A stretch of DNA of 64,000 nt from Begonia masoniana (taxonomy: Eukaryota > Streptophyta > Magnoliopsida > Cucurbitales > Begoniaceae). The stretch is from contig CM039505.1 in NCBI GenBank assembly GCA_022432975.1, forward strand, positions 21,335,338 to 21,399,337, written 5' to 3'. A model generated the notes under the pieces. That model made no database searches. It had not been told where the DNA came from and saw nothing but the letters and a program-made list of their open reading frames with translations. A program made the translations under genes and the position numbers. This document shows positions 44,563 to 57,265 of the stretch, piece after piece. The first letter of the stretch is position 1. Every line of letters starts with the position of its first letter.

Positions 44563-46887
44563 TGTAACACCCGAGATTTTTTAAGAAGGAAAAATTGGAG
44601 AGAAAATAAAATGATAAGGAAATTGTTTAATAAATAGGTTATTTTAATTAGTTTAAAAGAAAAGTGAAGTTTCTAATTTAAGTTCGGGTCCTAGTGAAAT
44701 TAAGCCGAGGGTTATAATTTAAGAATGAGATTTAACGAAATTTGAAATGGTCGGAAATACTGGAGGGCAAAACGGTAAATGAGAATTTAATTAATGGTTA
44801 GTTTTATTATTATTATTATTAATTAAAATAAAAAAAAAAAATTAAGTTAAAACACAGAATGGCTTCGAAGAAGCCATTCTGCGTTTGTGCACCGAGCACC
44901 CGAGAGCAGGGGAGAAGGGGAGAAGACGCGAGCAGCGTTCGGCGAGCCGATCACCGTCGATTTTCGAGGTTTTCTGGTCAGGCAACGGCAGCGAACGAGT
45001 TCCGGCCTATCTTCGCGCGCAACCAGACAGGTGAGTTCGATTTCCCCTGATTTTCTCTCTGTTCGAGGCCGTGAGCGATGAGCCAGTTTTGGCTCTGATC
45101 AATGGCGGTTTTGGATTGTTTCCGGCGTGGGTTTGCCGACCCTTGGTCCGGTTTTAGTCACCTGGCCGTGAGCAGCCCTATTTGGGCGAAAAAGAGTGAA
45201 CCCCTATTTGGGCATTTCGGGTTTTATGGTGTGTAGCCTCGGGATTTTGGTTAGATTATGCTAATTGAGGGTATTTGTGGTTGATTAGTGAGGAATTGAG
45301 TGAGAATTGATGGAAAATCGAAAAGGGGAATTGTCCGGGTAAGGGGCAGTTTGGGGTTTTGCCATTTTGACCTAGCTACGGTCGTTTGTTTTCAAATTCC
45401 TTTTGGCAGGTTAAAATAGGTTATTAGAGGAATACGTGGCCATTGGAATCGTTCGATTCTGATATCCGACGCAATAGTTACGCGCGTTTGAAGTTCGGGT
45501 CGGTTTTTATTGAACCCAAATTGGTGGCCCATTTAGTTAGGTTTTAGTTGGATTAGGCTAGAAATAATAGTTGGAGAGTAAATTGGTGAATGTAGGCTTA
45601 ATTTTAAGGAAGTTTGAATAATTGTAGTTAGAGTTAGTTTAAATATTCTTTAGAAGTGAATTGTGATGCTTAAGTGAATTTTGTGAATGTGATAGGTTAC
45701 CGAGTGGGGAAATTTACATAGCCAATGCGAGTAAGTGCGGTGTAAGAGTCCAGGTAAGTAATGGATTGTGTGTTTGGTCGCCTTCGGGCCTACACCACAG
45801 AACAGTAGGGTTTATTTTTTTACTGCTCTCCTTCGTGTAGTGTTGTGTTATTGTTGTGTTTTGCATTGAGTTGTGGTGTGGTTCGGCCTTGCTGTTGTGT
45901 TGGTTTGGCATTGCTGTTGTGTTTGTTGTGTGTGTGTGAAAAATAAGGCACTTCGGTGCACGGCAAATAAGGCACTTCGGTGCACGGCAGGCAAATAAGG
46001 CACTTCGGTGCTTGGCAACTAAGGCACTTCGGTGCACGGCTAATAAGGCACTTCGGTGCACGGCAACTAAGGCACTTCGGTGCACGACAAATAAGGCACT
46101 TCGGTGCACGACAATTAAGGCACTTCGGTGCAGGCAAACTGAGTGTTAGAAGTTGTTTATTGTTTGGTGTTTGAGTATTGTCACTTGTCGGTGTTGTTTG
46201 TTTGTTGGTTGTTGCATGAGTACTGTGTGAGTGTGGTGTGCGTTGTGAATGTTTATATTCGTTATTCATGACTTGCTAAGCTTAAGCTTACGTGCGTGTG
46301 TGTGTTCTGTGGTGTAGGTGAAAACAAGATCAGGTGAGCTAGATGATGAAGCCCGGGACTAGGTGGCAGTCAGTGGCACATGGAGCACGCCGGTGCAGGC
46401 AGTTGTCAGGGCGTCTCGACCATGATCTTCGGGGGAAATGTGTTGGATTGGATTGTACTCAGTTTTTAACTCTTTTTGGGGAATGTTGTCTTTAGTCATA
46501 TTTAAGGGTGATGTATCGCCTATATTGTGGATTTTCAGATGTTAGTATTTTAGTTTCTCTCTTTACTGCTGTTGGAGATTTCGTAGGTTAGTTAGATGGT
46601 TAGGAATATTCTGGATTGGTTGGGTTTGGATTTTATGCAGGTATTTAGCATTTTGGAGGCGCCATTTTCAGGCATTACTTTGTCAAAATTTTCGGAGAAA
46701 ACGCCGTGGTATTTAATGGTTAGAATTAAAGGAAATTAATGAGTCTAGGCAGCTAGGTATGACGCAAGAGAGATTCGAGGGATTTAGTTTTAAATTTTGT
46801 TGTGTCAATTGTATTTTAATTATGTTTTAACGTGGGATTAGTTAGCAAAGTAGCGCACTGAGCCAGAGTGGGTTCGGGGGCGTTACA
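44563..46887 (+). mobile_element. LARD 3' LTR (2325 bp)
   Basis: Same termini as the 5' LTR. Hairpin 44855-44881, stem arms 45789-45803 and 46304-46318, and a short eight-unit 24-bp array at 45945-46136. Followed by TSD AATTT (46888-46892). Confidence 0.93.
45945..46136 (+). repeat. 24-bp array, 8 copies (LARD 3' LTR)
   Basis: Eight units with spacers AAAT, AACT, TAAT and AATT; all keep the CACTTCGGTGC core except one with a CTTGG variant after the core. More heterogeneous than the 46-copy array in the 5' LTR. Confidence 0.9.
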
Positions 46888-46892
46888 AATTT

Positions 46893-46926
46893 AGACTAAT
46901 TTAAGGATAAATTTTGGTATGTTATA
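46893..46926 (-). mobile_element. TekC 3' LTR, first bases
   Basis: Minus-strand LTR start, now TATAACATACC (expected TG at the terminus, probably G-to-A decay). It is separated from the rest of the LTR by LARD. PPT-like CCCTCTTT at 46931-46938 (AAAGAGGG on minus) follows directly. Confidence 0.7.
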
Positions 46927-46970
46927 ATCTACCCTCTTTAAAAGAAATTTCATCCTCAAAATTTAAATAA

Positions 46971-48430
46971 TTATCTGAAAAGTTCTGGATAGACCCTTCT
47001 TATTTCTTCTTCTTTTTCTGAAGTTGCTTCCTCAACGTTTCGATTCTTCCATAGAACTCTTATAAGCAAGACCTTCTTATTTCGTAGTTCTCTTTCTTCT
47101 GATTCTAGAATTTGAATCGGTCTCTTTTCATAGAATAAGTTAGGGTTGAGCACAAATTCTTCGAATCTCATTGACAATATATGTGAGGGATTTGGAACGT
47201 ATTTCTTCAGCATCGAGATATGAAACACGTTGTAAACCTACTTAAGTGACTCTGGTAAATTCAGCTCATAAGAACTTCTCCAATTCTTGCAAAAATTGTA
47301 AATGAGCCTATGTATCTTGATCTCAGTTTTCTTTTCTTTCGAAACGCATCACACCTCTCATTGGAGAAACTTTTAAAAATACTTGATCACCTTTGTCAAA
47401 TTCTAATTTTCTTCTTCTTCAATCTGCATAACTTTTCTGTCTACTTTGGACCGCAAGGATTCTTTTCTGAATTAGAGTGACAATTTCAGTAGTTTGTCTC
47501 AAAATATTAGACCCAACAAGAATAACTTCACCGACCTCATCCTAGTGTAATGGTGACCCACACTTTCTACCATAAAAGTGCTTCATAAGATGTCATTTCA
47601 ATTGAAGCCCAATAACTATTGTTATAGAAAAACTCTACCAGCGGCAAATTCTTACATCAATTCCTTTGAAAATCAATAGCACAACCAAGGTTTGAATCGT
47701 TCTTTCTGACTGACCATCTGTTTGAGTGTGGAATGCTGTACTGAAATTTAACTGAGTGCCCATTACTTTTTGCAAAATTTTCCAGAACTTTAACGTGAAA
47801 CGAGTATCCCAATCCGAGACTATAGAGATAGGTGTATTGTAAAGTCTGATTATGTCCATAACATATATTTGAGCATATTGATTCATATTGAAGGTAGTCC
47901 GTATGGGAAGAAAATGTGCCAATTTTTTCAGCCTATCTACTATCACCCAAATAGAGTCAAAATTTTTAATTGACCTTGGAAGTTCAACAATGAAATCCAT
48001 AGTGATATGTTCTCATTTCCCTTTAGGTACAAATAACAGTTGTAAAATGCCAGAAGGTCATTGATGTTTTGCTTTGACTTGCTGACATGTAAGATATCTT
48101 TCAACAAATTTGGCCACATCCAATTTTAATCATTTCTACCAATAATGCTGCTTCAAATCTTGATACATTTTGGTTGACTAGGATGTACTGAATATGGAGT
48201 TGAGTGTGCTTCCTTTAATATAATTCCTTTCAATTCAATATCGTTAGGTATACACCATCTTTTCTTAAATTGAATAACTCCATCTTCCGACATAGAAATT
48301 TCTAATATCTTCCCACCTATCAATTGATCTCTTATCTTACTTAAGAAAATATCGTCAAGTTGTTTGTTTTTAATTTGCTCGAACGAGCTTGACTGTACCG
48401 TCATTGCAGATAATTTCTCAATCAATCCGG
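46971..48430 (-). pseudogene. pol: TekC pol 3' half (integrase, chromodomain), decayed
   Basis: Minus-strand remnant of a Tekay pol. It begins within the region between RNase H and integrase (LIEKLSAMTVQ), passes the integrase zinc-binding region (EAHSTPYSVH, about 48190) and the DDE core (MDFIVELPRS at 48000, [25 protein letters not shown]), and ends with a chromodomain and YPELFR at 46974. Multiple frameshifts and stops lie at 47230-47640 and 48000-48150. RT, RNase H and protease are absent: upstream the sequence switches abruptly to gag of another family at about 48430. Confidence 0.82.
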
Positions 48431-51400
48431 AAGGTACTATCTCATCTTCTCCTAACTCCATTACTTGCTTGTTGGGGCATTGAGTTGCTAGATGCCCAAA
48501 ACCGAAACAATGGGAACACTTAATGTCCCTAGATCACGGCCTTGAGGTGTCTTCCACCAAGATCTTCCTTTCAACTTCTTTGTAAGAGACTTCTTCCACA
48601 AGCTCATCTTGAATTGGTGCTAAACAAGGTGGTGACTAGGGTATGTTTGGTTCCCTTGAAGATTACCAAGGGATATGTTCTTGTTCATAAAGACTTGGAG
48701 CAAACTTCTTTTTCATTAGAATCTTCAACATTTTCCAAGTGTTAATTTCATCCTAACCATTTTTTCTTCTTCTTGCCAAGAGTTCCTCCCACCAATAACT
48801 AGCATAATTTGTGTACTTCTTAGAGGCTAGTTTGACTTTGCCCCTTTCCGAATACTCACCAAAAGCAAAAGAAAATTCAACCATGTCTAACCAAGAAAAA
48901 TAAGCTTCCCTATCAATAGTGCCTTTAAAATAAGGGATGTATAACTTATCATACCTCAAATCTTCATTAGGGTTGCACCTTGCATGAGGATTATAAAACC
49001 CTTCATCCTTAGATTCTTCCTCATAAGTTTCACTAAAATGGTTCCTCCTTGGATTTTCGGTTTTCTTTTTAGATGATGGGTTTTGAGGTATAACGACCCT
49101 TAAAACTATTCCTAATTTTTTCGTATTTTTTTTTATATAACTTTCTAGTAAACCCTTTCGTTAAATTGATAAGTCAAAGTATACCCGTTGAACCATATTT
49201 AAAGAAAATCATTTAAATAAAACGTTGAAAAGCAAAAAAAAAAAAGATCGGCCAATAGAACAGAGGGCAAAAAGGGCCCAAGCCCAAAATTTTTCCTGTT
49301 CACATCGACCGGTAACCTCTGCCAAGCTACATCCATCGCTCGGACCACGTGTTACCCACGTGACTTCATTAACTCGGCAGATGACATCCACTGCTCAACA
49401 CTTCTATCACTCACATCCACCGCTCAACAGTAACCTAACACCTCTACCGATTGACTTTGACCAAGCAACATCCACCGGTGACTCACAAAACACATCCACC
49501 GGTGACTCACAAAACACATCCACCGGTGACGTCAGCAGGATGACTTATTCACCCAGCATCCACCGGTCAACAGTAACTGAACACATTTGTCGGTTGATTT
49601 TGACCAAACACTTATACAGACTTCTGCCGATCCCAAAATGACAGAATCTATTTCCTACATCAACCGCTCAACAGTAACCGAACACATCTGTCGGTTGACT
49701 TTGACCAAACACTTAACCGAAACCCATACAATTTCCCCTCTGTACCCACACACCATTCACTCAGGACTTCCAAGAACATTAAAAACAACATTCTCCAATT
49801 TCCAGAGACATCAAAAGGAACATTATATACATATATGTTCACGAACTATCCAAAATACCGATCCATACAACAATATTAACTATCCAGAAACCAAGCATCC
49901 TAAAATGTTTCTATCTGTACAATATCCTATCTAATCCACCATCAACCCAAAATAACCCGAACACCCTCAAGACTCTTACTTACATCCCCACGGGTCAAAA
50001 TGTGCATTGACTGCTCAGCACACTCCTACGGGCCATCTTTCTTCACTTGCTCATTCTTTGGGTGGAGGGATCTCGTCCTCACCTGTCTCGAAATCACCTA
50101 CACCATACAGACAACTATGAGCTAAAGGCTCAGCAAGTTTCGTAAATGCAGATGCATGCTGAGCATATGAAGTTTAGAAATCATGCAACATTTTCTTATC
50201 ATTACGTCGCAGACAGAATATCACCGAGGTCTTAGCCTATTAGATGGAGAGGACACGCCCCGTGATTGGACAACCCTCTCCACCTAACGCGGGGGGGGGG
50301 GGGGGGTACACGCTTACATCCGTTTACAGCCGTGCCTGAGCCCCACCTCGCATGACCAGATAACAGATTACGTAAGTTCATTTCGTTTTGAGCGATGTGG
50401 TATTGTGACAGACCCCTTTTGGCCTACACAATAGATCAATAGCCCCCTTTCAAGCTACATCTCTTTTCATGAAAACATAGTGCGGAAATTCATTTTCTAT
50501 GCATAATTGAAAACCATGATGCATGAACAATTACGTGCATAAAGTAAACGTACATCATACATACCATCGAGACAATAAAAGTATATCCTATGAAAGAACT
50601 AATCCTAACTACCCAACCAAAATATTTAACAAGCAGTTCGCCAATGATCACCAACAATCCTCGAGAGACAAAACTTGACATATGGTGTAGGCCAATCGGC
50701 CATATTAAGTCACGAGGACTTACCTCAAGTCCTCAGCACACCAAGCACTATCCGTGAGCTTGTTCACCTAAGACAATTTATAACACACGGCATTAGAACC
50801 GAGTCTAACCCAATCGGACTCCGTTAATTCTACTTAACTATCCTCCATAATCATAAATGTCTCATTATCATTCAACATTCAAATAGTTAACGATTTCTAA
50901 CTTCCATCGGCAATTTCTAACGAAACCCTATTTGAATAACAACTCTCAAAATCGAAGGCTAACAATCCAAAACATTAAAACCTTACCTAGGGTCACGATT
51001 TAGTAATGAATTGTGAAGGAAATCGATCGGTTGGGGGAGCCGTTGAATCATGAAGAAGTGTAGGGGTGGAGAGAACTGTCGTGGCTGTGAAAGTGAAAGA
51101 AGAGAAAGAGTGAATGTGGTTTCTCGTAAGGGAGGGAAAAAGAAGGTGTTGCCTTTGCCAAGTTTCTCCCACAAGTTTTGACACGTGTTACACTCCCACT
51201 TGGTACTCCCAACTACCCCCCTTTTTACTTCCTAATTTGCCCCTCCATCCAATTGCTTGTTTGGTTGAACTTAGTTTGGTTTCTCTAACTTATCTCATTA
51301 TTTGACAACTATTCGTTTTCTCCAAATTTCCTTATTTCACCCTAAATTCTAATTTATTATTTAGGTCCCAATAAAACTTTCCATTCGCAAAACGGACTTA

Positions 51401-51642
51401 ATTTGATATATTTACAAAAATGTCATTATTTATTAACTCGTAAAACCGGGTGTTACATGAGGTGTCCTCATACACTCATTCCTCATTTCCTCTATCCATT
51501 GGCTAATGTTATCAAGTTTAAGGTTTAAATCACCTAGATGCCCATGGAAATTAGGTTCACTAACTCTCAGTTTAGGAGTCGTGGTTGCTCGGTTATTAGA
51601 ATCTCGGTTTTGGCTAAAAGAAACACCACTCCTTGACATCAT
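48431..51642 (-). pseudogene. gag: CRMx gag, split by solo LTR sF
   Basis: ATG at 51642 (MMSRSGVSFSQNRDSN). Frame 51642-51463 joins exactly to 49083-48753 when sF and one TSD copy are removed. Gag core: YDKLYIPYFKGTIDREAYFS, then KVKLASKKYTNYASYWWEEL. After a stop at about 48753 the frame still shows YKEVERKILVED and a CCHC zinc knuckle CSHCFGFGHLATQC (about 48516-48475) followed by PNKQVMEL. This differs from Tekay gag and resembles CRM/Reina-type gag. Protease and everything downstream are missing on this side. Confidence 0.78.
49089..51457 (-). mobile_element. Solo LTR sF (minus)
   Basis: TATAACGACC (TG decayed to TA) to GGGTGTTACA, 2369 bp, TSD TGAGG at 49084-49088 and 51458-51462. Minus orientation: donor-like AGGTAAGT near 50722, arms 50097-50108 and 50681-50691. 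Repeated ACATCCACCGGTGACTCACA at 49470-49530 with one TGACGTCA. A G run at 50291-50306. Related to sH. Confidence 0.88.
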
Positions 51643-51696
51643 TTAACCTCAGCAAAATACAACAAAAATTCAGCAAAAACCACTAGGACACAACAA

Positions 51697-51711
51697 GGCT
51701 TTGATACCAAA
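51697..51711 (-). other. CRMx primer-binding site
   Basis: GGCTTTGATACCAAA on plus, i.e. TTTGGTATCAAAGCC on minus, abutting the LTR terminus. It matches the initiator-Met tRNA type with one change from the TekA site. Confidence 0.85.
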
Positions 51712-53590
51712 TGATACGCTTAGGGTGGATATGGATAACATCTACAAGAAACACAACCAAAACAGCAAGAATGCTCCTCGGATTTACATTAAAAATGGTC
51801 AAAGGAGACTCCACTTCTAGAAATCATAACTTTCACAAATCAAGTTCAAACATTCTGAAATTTTAACAGCGGGTAGCCAAAAAATATAAGTGAAATGCTA
51901 TCAAAATTTCAAGTCTAAATTCGTTGTGACCAGAATGTTGTGCAGCAAACAAAACAAAAATTTTGCTTCTCGGGTAAGTAGTTTTCTAGGCAGAATATCG
52001 TTCAACTTGTAAAATGTATAACTTTTGGTTGGTTAAACCAAATAAGCTTAAATTTTAAGGGGAGCTTACTTGGAAGAGTTTTCAATACGTCCTTAAATTT
52101 TCAGAGGTTGACTCATCATGGTTGAGGACATATGGAATCGGGGACCGCTGCTGGTCCGAAAGGCAACAAATCAGCACCTTCGGATAATGAGACCTCCAAG
52201 AGTGAAGGAATGCTCCAGCAACAAGCCAAGGTTTCCACCCTTTTGCTGCAATTCCAACCCCCTTAAATGGCTGGAGAATATGATGTCAATAAGAGCCTCC
52301 AAATAACCTTAAACTCTGTGATAATGAACAACACACTCGGTCGGATATTACACACCGATGGAGCAATGTCTGCGAAGAAAACCTGAGGGAAAACTTCTGG
52401 TTTTCGGAAGATGAACTTCACTAATTTTTCAATCAACTAAGCTGAGGTTACATTCACAAAAAGATGCTTAAATACCACCCCACCCCCCCCCCCCCCCCCC
52501 AAAAAAAAAAGAGTAGCTACGATTCAGCTATAAAGAAGATGAAAAAGCCTCTAGAAGAGGACCCTCATTGGGACACTAACGCAAAATCAACCTGAAAGAG
52601 ACCGTGTTAAAACCCATATAACAAAAACAAAACTCAACACTTGCTTCACCCAATAATGATAGAAAATAGCAGCAAAATGAACAGCCAAATGGAAACCAAA
52701 TGAGATGAAATTTGACGTGAGTATTAATGAAAATGTGAAGAAACAAACCTTGAAATGATAGATGAAATGATGAAGTGGAAATGAAGTTATACTAACAAAC
52801 CCGAGGCTGACCGATGAACAATATTTTGTAAGCTCTCGGTGAATGCTCTTCCCTAAGAAAGAACAACAGGTTTTGGGAACCAGTTTTACCACCTTTCTCT
52901 GGGGTTTTCCACTCTAGAAAGAATGGACGAAAGGGTGAAACTAAGAACTCAACAAGTAACCTTAAACTTGTGAGCAATGGAGGCACAATCCTCACGATTT
53001 TGATGAAGCGTGGCTTACCTTTTGGTAACCGAAACCAATCTTATTTGGAAGGGAAATAGACTTTGTATTAATTTGGAAAAAGTTGCTACAACCACTAATA
53101 ACCATGCTTATATAATACCTAGGGTGGCTAGGGTTTGCTGAATGAGAAAGGGAATGAGATAGTTGTTGATTTGCTTCACCTTTGCGCGTCCAAGATGATG
53201 GCCGTGCGCGCCTCATCTCGCGGTTGTGCTACCATCCGTGCAGCCAGGATCAAGGGCACAACTAAGCCACATCATCTAGCTGGTGCGTGCCTCCTTGAGC
53301 CCTCCTTCATGCCATGTCATCGATCCATGCCGCTGTGGTTCTTCCTTGGTGCGCGCTATTATCCGTCGTCAAACTTCAAGGTGGGTGGTGCTTCATCCAT
53401 GCAAGCCAAATTCCTTTTGGGTCATATTTGAGGTTAAACCACCATCTAACATAGCATACATTTAATCCTAACAACTAATGCATGCATGCAATAATATTAA
53501 AGGTTAATGTTTGCCGAACAATACAAGAAGGCTAATGTTTGCCGACAAATACAAGATAGTTGGTCACACGGTCTTGTTTCCAGGAAGGCA
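51712..53590 (-). mobile_element. CRMx LTR, shared between gag and pol halves
   Basis: TG at 51712 and CA at 53590. On the left it is flanked by the PBS and gag start (so it acts as a 5' LTR); on the right by a purine tract (AAGAGGGAA on minus, about 53602-53594) and the pol end (so it acts as a 3' LTR). 1879 bp. It lacks the Tekay stem arms. A C17-18 then A10 run lies at about 52483-52510. No gene seen; short frames are not gene-like. Confidence 0.75.
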
Positions 53591-55229
53591 AATTCCCTCT
53601 TGAACTTGAGTCGTTTCAAACCGTGCATCCTAAGGCAGAATGTGTAGAGGTTGAGCCATGTCCCCTGAGTTAGGCTCCCACTCTAAATCATCAAAGAAGT
53701 TGTCTCCTGCAAAAGAAGTAAACTCGTGAGTAAAAGGATTAAGTAAAGCACGGGCCTTCATTTGTAATCGAGTGATTGGCTTGTGAAGCATATCATTCTC
53801 TCCGAGTGATTGAGGATTTGACATCAAATCCATTGATTCGGTCTCCTCGTCATCAAGTTTATCTCTAGTGTAAGGTGATAGATCTTGGACGTTAAACGTG
53901 GCCGACACTCTATAATCTCCTGGAAGTTGTAGCTTATAGGAGTTGTTGTTAATACGTTCTAACACCTTAAAAAGATCATCGGCTCTAGGAAGTAGCCTAG
54001 ATAACCTCTTACCAGGAAAACGTTCCTTTCGCAAGTGTAGCGAAACCAAATCTCCTTAATTAAATATGATCTCCTTACGACCGTTGTTGGCTTGTTTGGC
54101 GTATCATTCATTACACTTTTCTATAGCCTTACGCACTATTTCGTGTCGCCTCTTAATTTGGGCCGCTTTGTCTGCTCCCAACGGGTTTACTAGATTCTTA
54201 GTAGAAAGGGGCACAAAGTATGGTGGTGTGGAGGGGTTGGATCCGTAAACTACCTCAAATGGTGTTTGTTGAGTCATGGAATGGAAACTCTGGTTGTAGC
54301 AGAATTCTAATTGCGATAGTAATATATCTCAATCGGTCAATTTCTTTCCAACAACACTGCGTAGAAGAGTACCCAAGGTTCGATTAACCACTTCCGTTTG
54401 CCCGTCCGTCTGAGGATGGAAAGATGTACTAAAACAAATTTTAGTTCCTAGCCTCTTCCACAATGTCGTCCAAAAAGCGCATAAGAACTTAGTGTCTCTA
54501 TTTGATACTATCTAATGTCGTATTCCATGAAGTCGAACAATCTCCTTAAAGAATAGATAGGCGACAAAGACAGAGTCATCCGTTTTGGCAGATGCAATAA
54601 AGTGCGCCATCTTAGAAAAACAATCCACTACTACCATGATTGATTCCTTACTCTCAGCAGTTCGTGGCATGCCTAGTACGAAATCAATGCAGACCTTAAC
54701 CCAAGGGTGAGTAGGTACAGGCAAGGGTAAATACAATCCCTGAGGAAGGACTCTACTCTTGGCCCTTTTACACACCACACACTGTTCTACCATGCGATGT
54801 ACATCTTGCATCATATGGGGCCAGTAGAAATTCTCCTTGAGCATGTCTAGGGTCTTCTTCTACCCAAAATGGCCAGCTAAGCGCCCGCTATGAGCTTCCT
54901 TAATGAGGCACTGTCTCAGGCTTCCATTGGAAATACACAATTTACCCCCTCTTATTAGAAAGCCATCCATAATATGGTATCCTCCTTCAACTTTATGTGA
55001 CGACCCCAATCCCGTCAGGGCTGCCACGGACTCGCCGTGACGTAATCTTAACTTAAACCCTCGTTCTTTCACATAAAATTTTTCATTTTTACTTAACACC
55101 TTTAAAAGAAAACGGACTAAGACAATCGATCCTCCTTCATCGACATTTAGGGTCTACTTAAAACGTATTTAAAACGACTCGTTTAAGGTCAGAAAACATC
55201 ACATTACACTGGGGACCCATAAAGACATG

Positions 55230-55460
55230 GAGGGCCTAGGCATAGGGCGCGCCCAGCGCGCCAGTGCCATACTCCCACCGCACGCGCACTGTGCGGCCAC
55301 GACGTACGCCCTGCGAGCCCGTGCCGTGCAACCACGGTGCACGCCCTGCACTCTTGCTATGCGTGCACCACACAACCATGGCACGTGCCCTGCGGACACA
55401 TGTCGCGCGCCTACCTCGCGCCTAGCGTGTGCGCTGTGCGCCCAACGCCCTGCGAAGGCC
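55230..55460. repeat. GC-rich degenerate repeat island in sD
   Basis: Strongly GC-rich compared with everything around it, with recurring GTGCACGCCCTGC, ACGTACGCCCTGC and CACGTGCCCTGC, roughly 40-45 bp apart. It is followed by GATCGATC-containing inverted repeats to 55560. The similar GC-rich patch at 58318-58380 lies across the sE insertion. Confidence 0.7.
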
Positions 55461-56529
55461 GATCGATCGGCTGGCGAGCCGATCGATCAGCGATTGCTCT
55501 GGTTTTTCACCAGAGTGAGCAGTGTTTTGCCAATTGATCGGCCATGGCGCCGATCGATCTGTAACACCCGACATTTCGGCCAGGTGATTTTCTGACCATT
55601 TTCATTGTCACCCTCTTATTTAACCTTTATGATTTAAAATTTAATGTTAAGATAAATTATTACAAGTTAAGTAAAACTAGGTTGGGTGGCAGTTTTGTAA
55701 ATTAAAATCGATGGATTTAGTATAAATAGGAAATGGAAACCTTAAATCTCATTTTATTGCCACTGTAGCCGACATTCCCTCTCGGCGATTTCTTCTCTTC
55801 CAAGTTCTTGCTCTCGGCTACCAGAACTTTCCTCTGCCGACGACCGGTTTCGAGCTTGCTCTTCTCTGCAAATCCACACCCGAGGTATGAAATGGACAAT
55901 GTAGTCATTCATTAGTAAATAGAGCTCTGTTTTCAGCTCGGCACTGAGTTCGGATATTTTTAGCAGTGGCCGAGTAGCTTTAGACTTTTTAAAATCTGAG
56001 AGTAGAAATGTCATCCCGAATCGATTCTGAGCATTTTAAGTAACCAACTCGGATTTAATCAATGGTAAAACCTGTCCACCTAGTTTCGGATTTCAGACTG
56101 CAGTGTGTCAACAGAGGAATCGGAATGACTTTAGCTGTTAGATCCTAGGATGGTTTATGATTAGGACTATTAGGACTTTGTTTTAACTACTGTAATGTAC
56201 ATGTTTTAGGTGAAGAAGTTTAAAGGAATGAAGCTCGGATTGCTAAGGAATCCAGGTAAGTGAATGTGTTAAGATTTCCGGCCACTAGGGCCCTACACCG
56301 CAAGGGTATTAGGAAATCACTGAAATGTTAACTTGTTGACTATGATTTGTTATTTCCACGACATGAAGAAGTTGTGTAAGTAAATGTAAAGTTACAGGAT
56401 GTTCTACTTGTCCTTATGGTATGACTTTTCTCTGTGAACCTCATGTCTATGCATTATGCCCACGTTTATGATTAAGTAGAGAACATGAAAAGTAAATGTA
56501 ACCATAATTAAGTGCAGAACGGGGAAAAG

Positions 56530-56740
56530 ACTATGCTATGTATGACTCGCGAATTCTCCCACTGGTGGAGGCCGAGTAATGATATGTATGACTCGCGAAA
56601 TCTCCCACTGGTGGAGGCCGAGTTAATGATATGTATGGCTCGCGAATTCTCCCACTGGGGAGGCCGAGTGATGTATCATGATTGCCGCGATAGGCAAATG
56701 ATTATGTACGACTGCCGCGATAGGCAAATGACTATGTACC
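56530..56740 (+). repeat. Hairpin repeats in sE
   Basis: Three copies of a roughly 55-bp unit with ACTCG ... CGAGT outer arms and CTCC ... GGAG inner arms, then two copies of a unit with TGCC GCGATA GGCA. All can fold locally and all lie inside the predicted LTR intron. Confidence 0.8.
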
Positions 56741-57265
56741 TCAGTCTTCCTCCCTCGTTCCCTGCCTTAATACATGTTATGTAAAGGATAAAGATGAACA
56801 TGAATGAAGAATGGTTTATGAACTTATGTCCCTTTAAATTGTGTACTCATGTATATCTGTCAGCATGCATTCCTTACTAAGCATTAGGCTTATAGTTAAA
56901 CCTTATGGTGTAGGTGAAGAAGGTTCAGGTGAGGATGTTATGTTCAAAGAGGATGCTTAAGGCTGGTTGCTGGAGGATGCTCAAGGTGACAGTGCGGGAC
57001 TGGAGAGGCGATTTATGACCCCTGGTTAAGACTCTTATGTTACAGTATGTTAAAGAATATGGTAGTTTAAGTAGGATGAGATTATTTAAAACGTTGAGCT
57101 TTGAAACTGTCTAGTGGATCACTGAGTCAGGGAATGATTATATAGATTTATAAATGGTCAGTTGCTTAAGTCTTCCGCTATATGCATTTTGAATGAGTTG
57201 TGTTTTCTTTCTGTTGGAAGGAGTCATTTGATGATTTAGAGTTCTCTACCGTAAGACGGAAGCTG

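Larger units (their letters stand above)
24964..46887 (+). mobile_element. LARD: non-coding LTR retrotransposon
   Basis: Two LTRs (24964-28137 and 44563-46887), matching 5-bp TSDs, PBS and PPT make this a bona fide LTR element. After removing TekA and sG, its internal domain is about 3.0 kb (28138-29317, 40632-42266, 44349-44562) and contains no gag or pol frame. Long LTRs plus a non-coding internal region fit the LARD class. The 3' internal end (TTTTGAGGACAAAATTTTTG then AAGGAGGGTGG) closely matches TekA's, suggesting mobilisation by Tekay proteins. It inserted in the TekC LTR. Confidence 0.9.

Noticed and set aside
50291..50306. Long G run, and similar C/A run at 52483-52510 and G run near 61168
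   Set aside because: Simple homopolymers, likely slippage or consensus uncertainty. No function inferred.
53135..53431. 98-codon frame in the CRMx LTR
   Set aside because: No domain, overlapping frames on both strands, inside an LTR.
55227..55595. 122-codon frame rich in Cys, Ala and Arg
   Set aside because: High GC lowers stop frequency; it translates the degenerate repeat island and crosses into sE.
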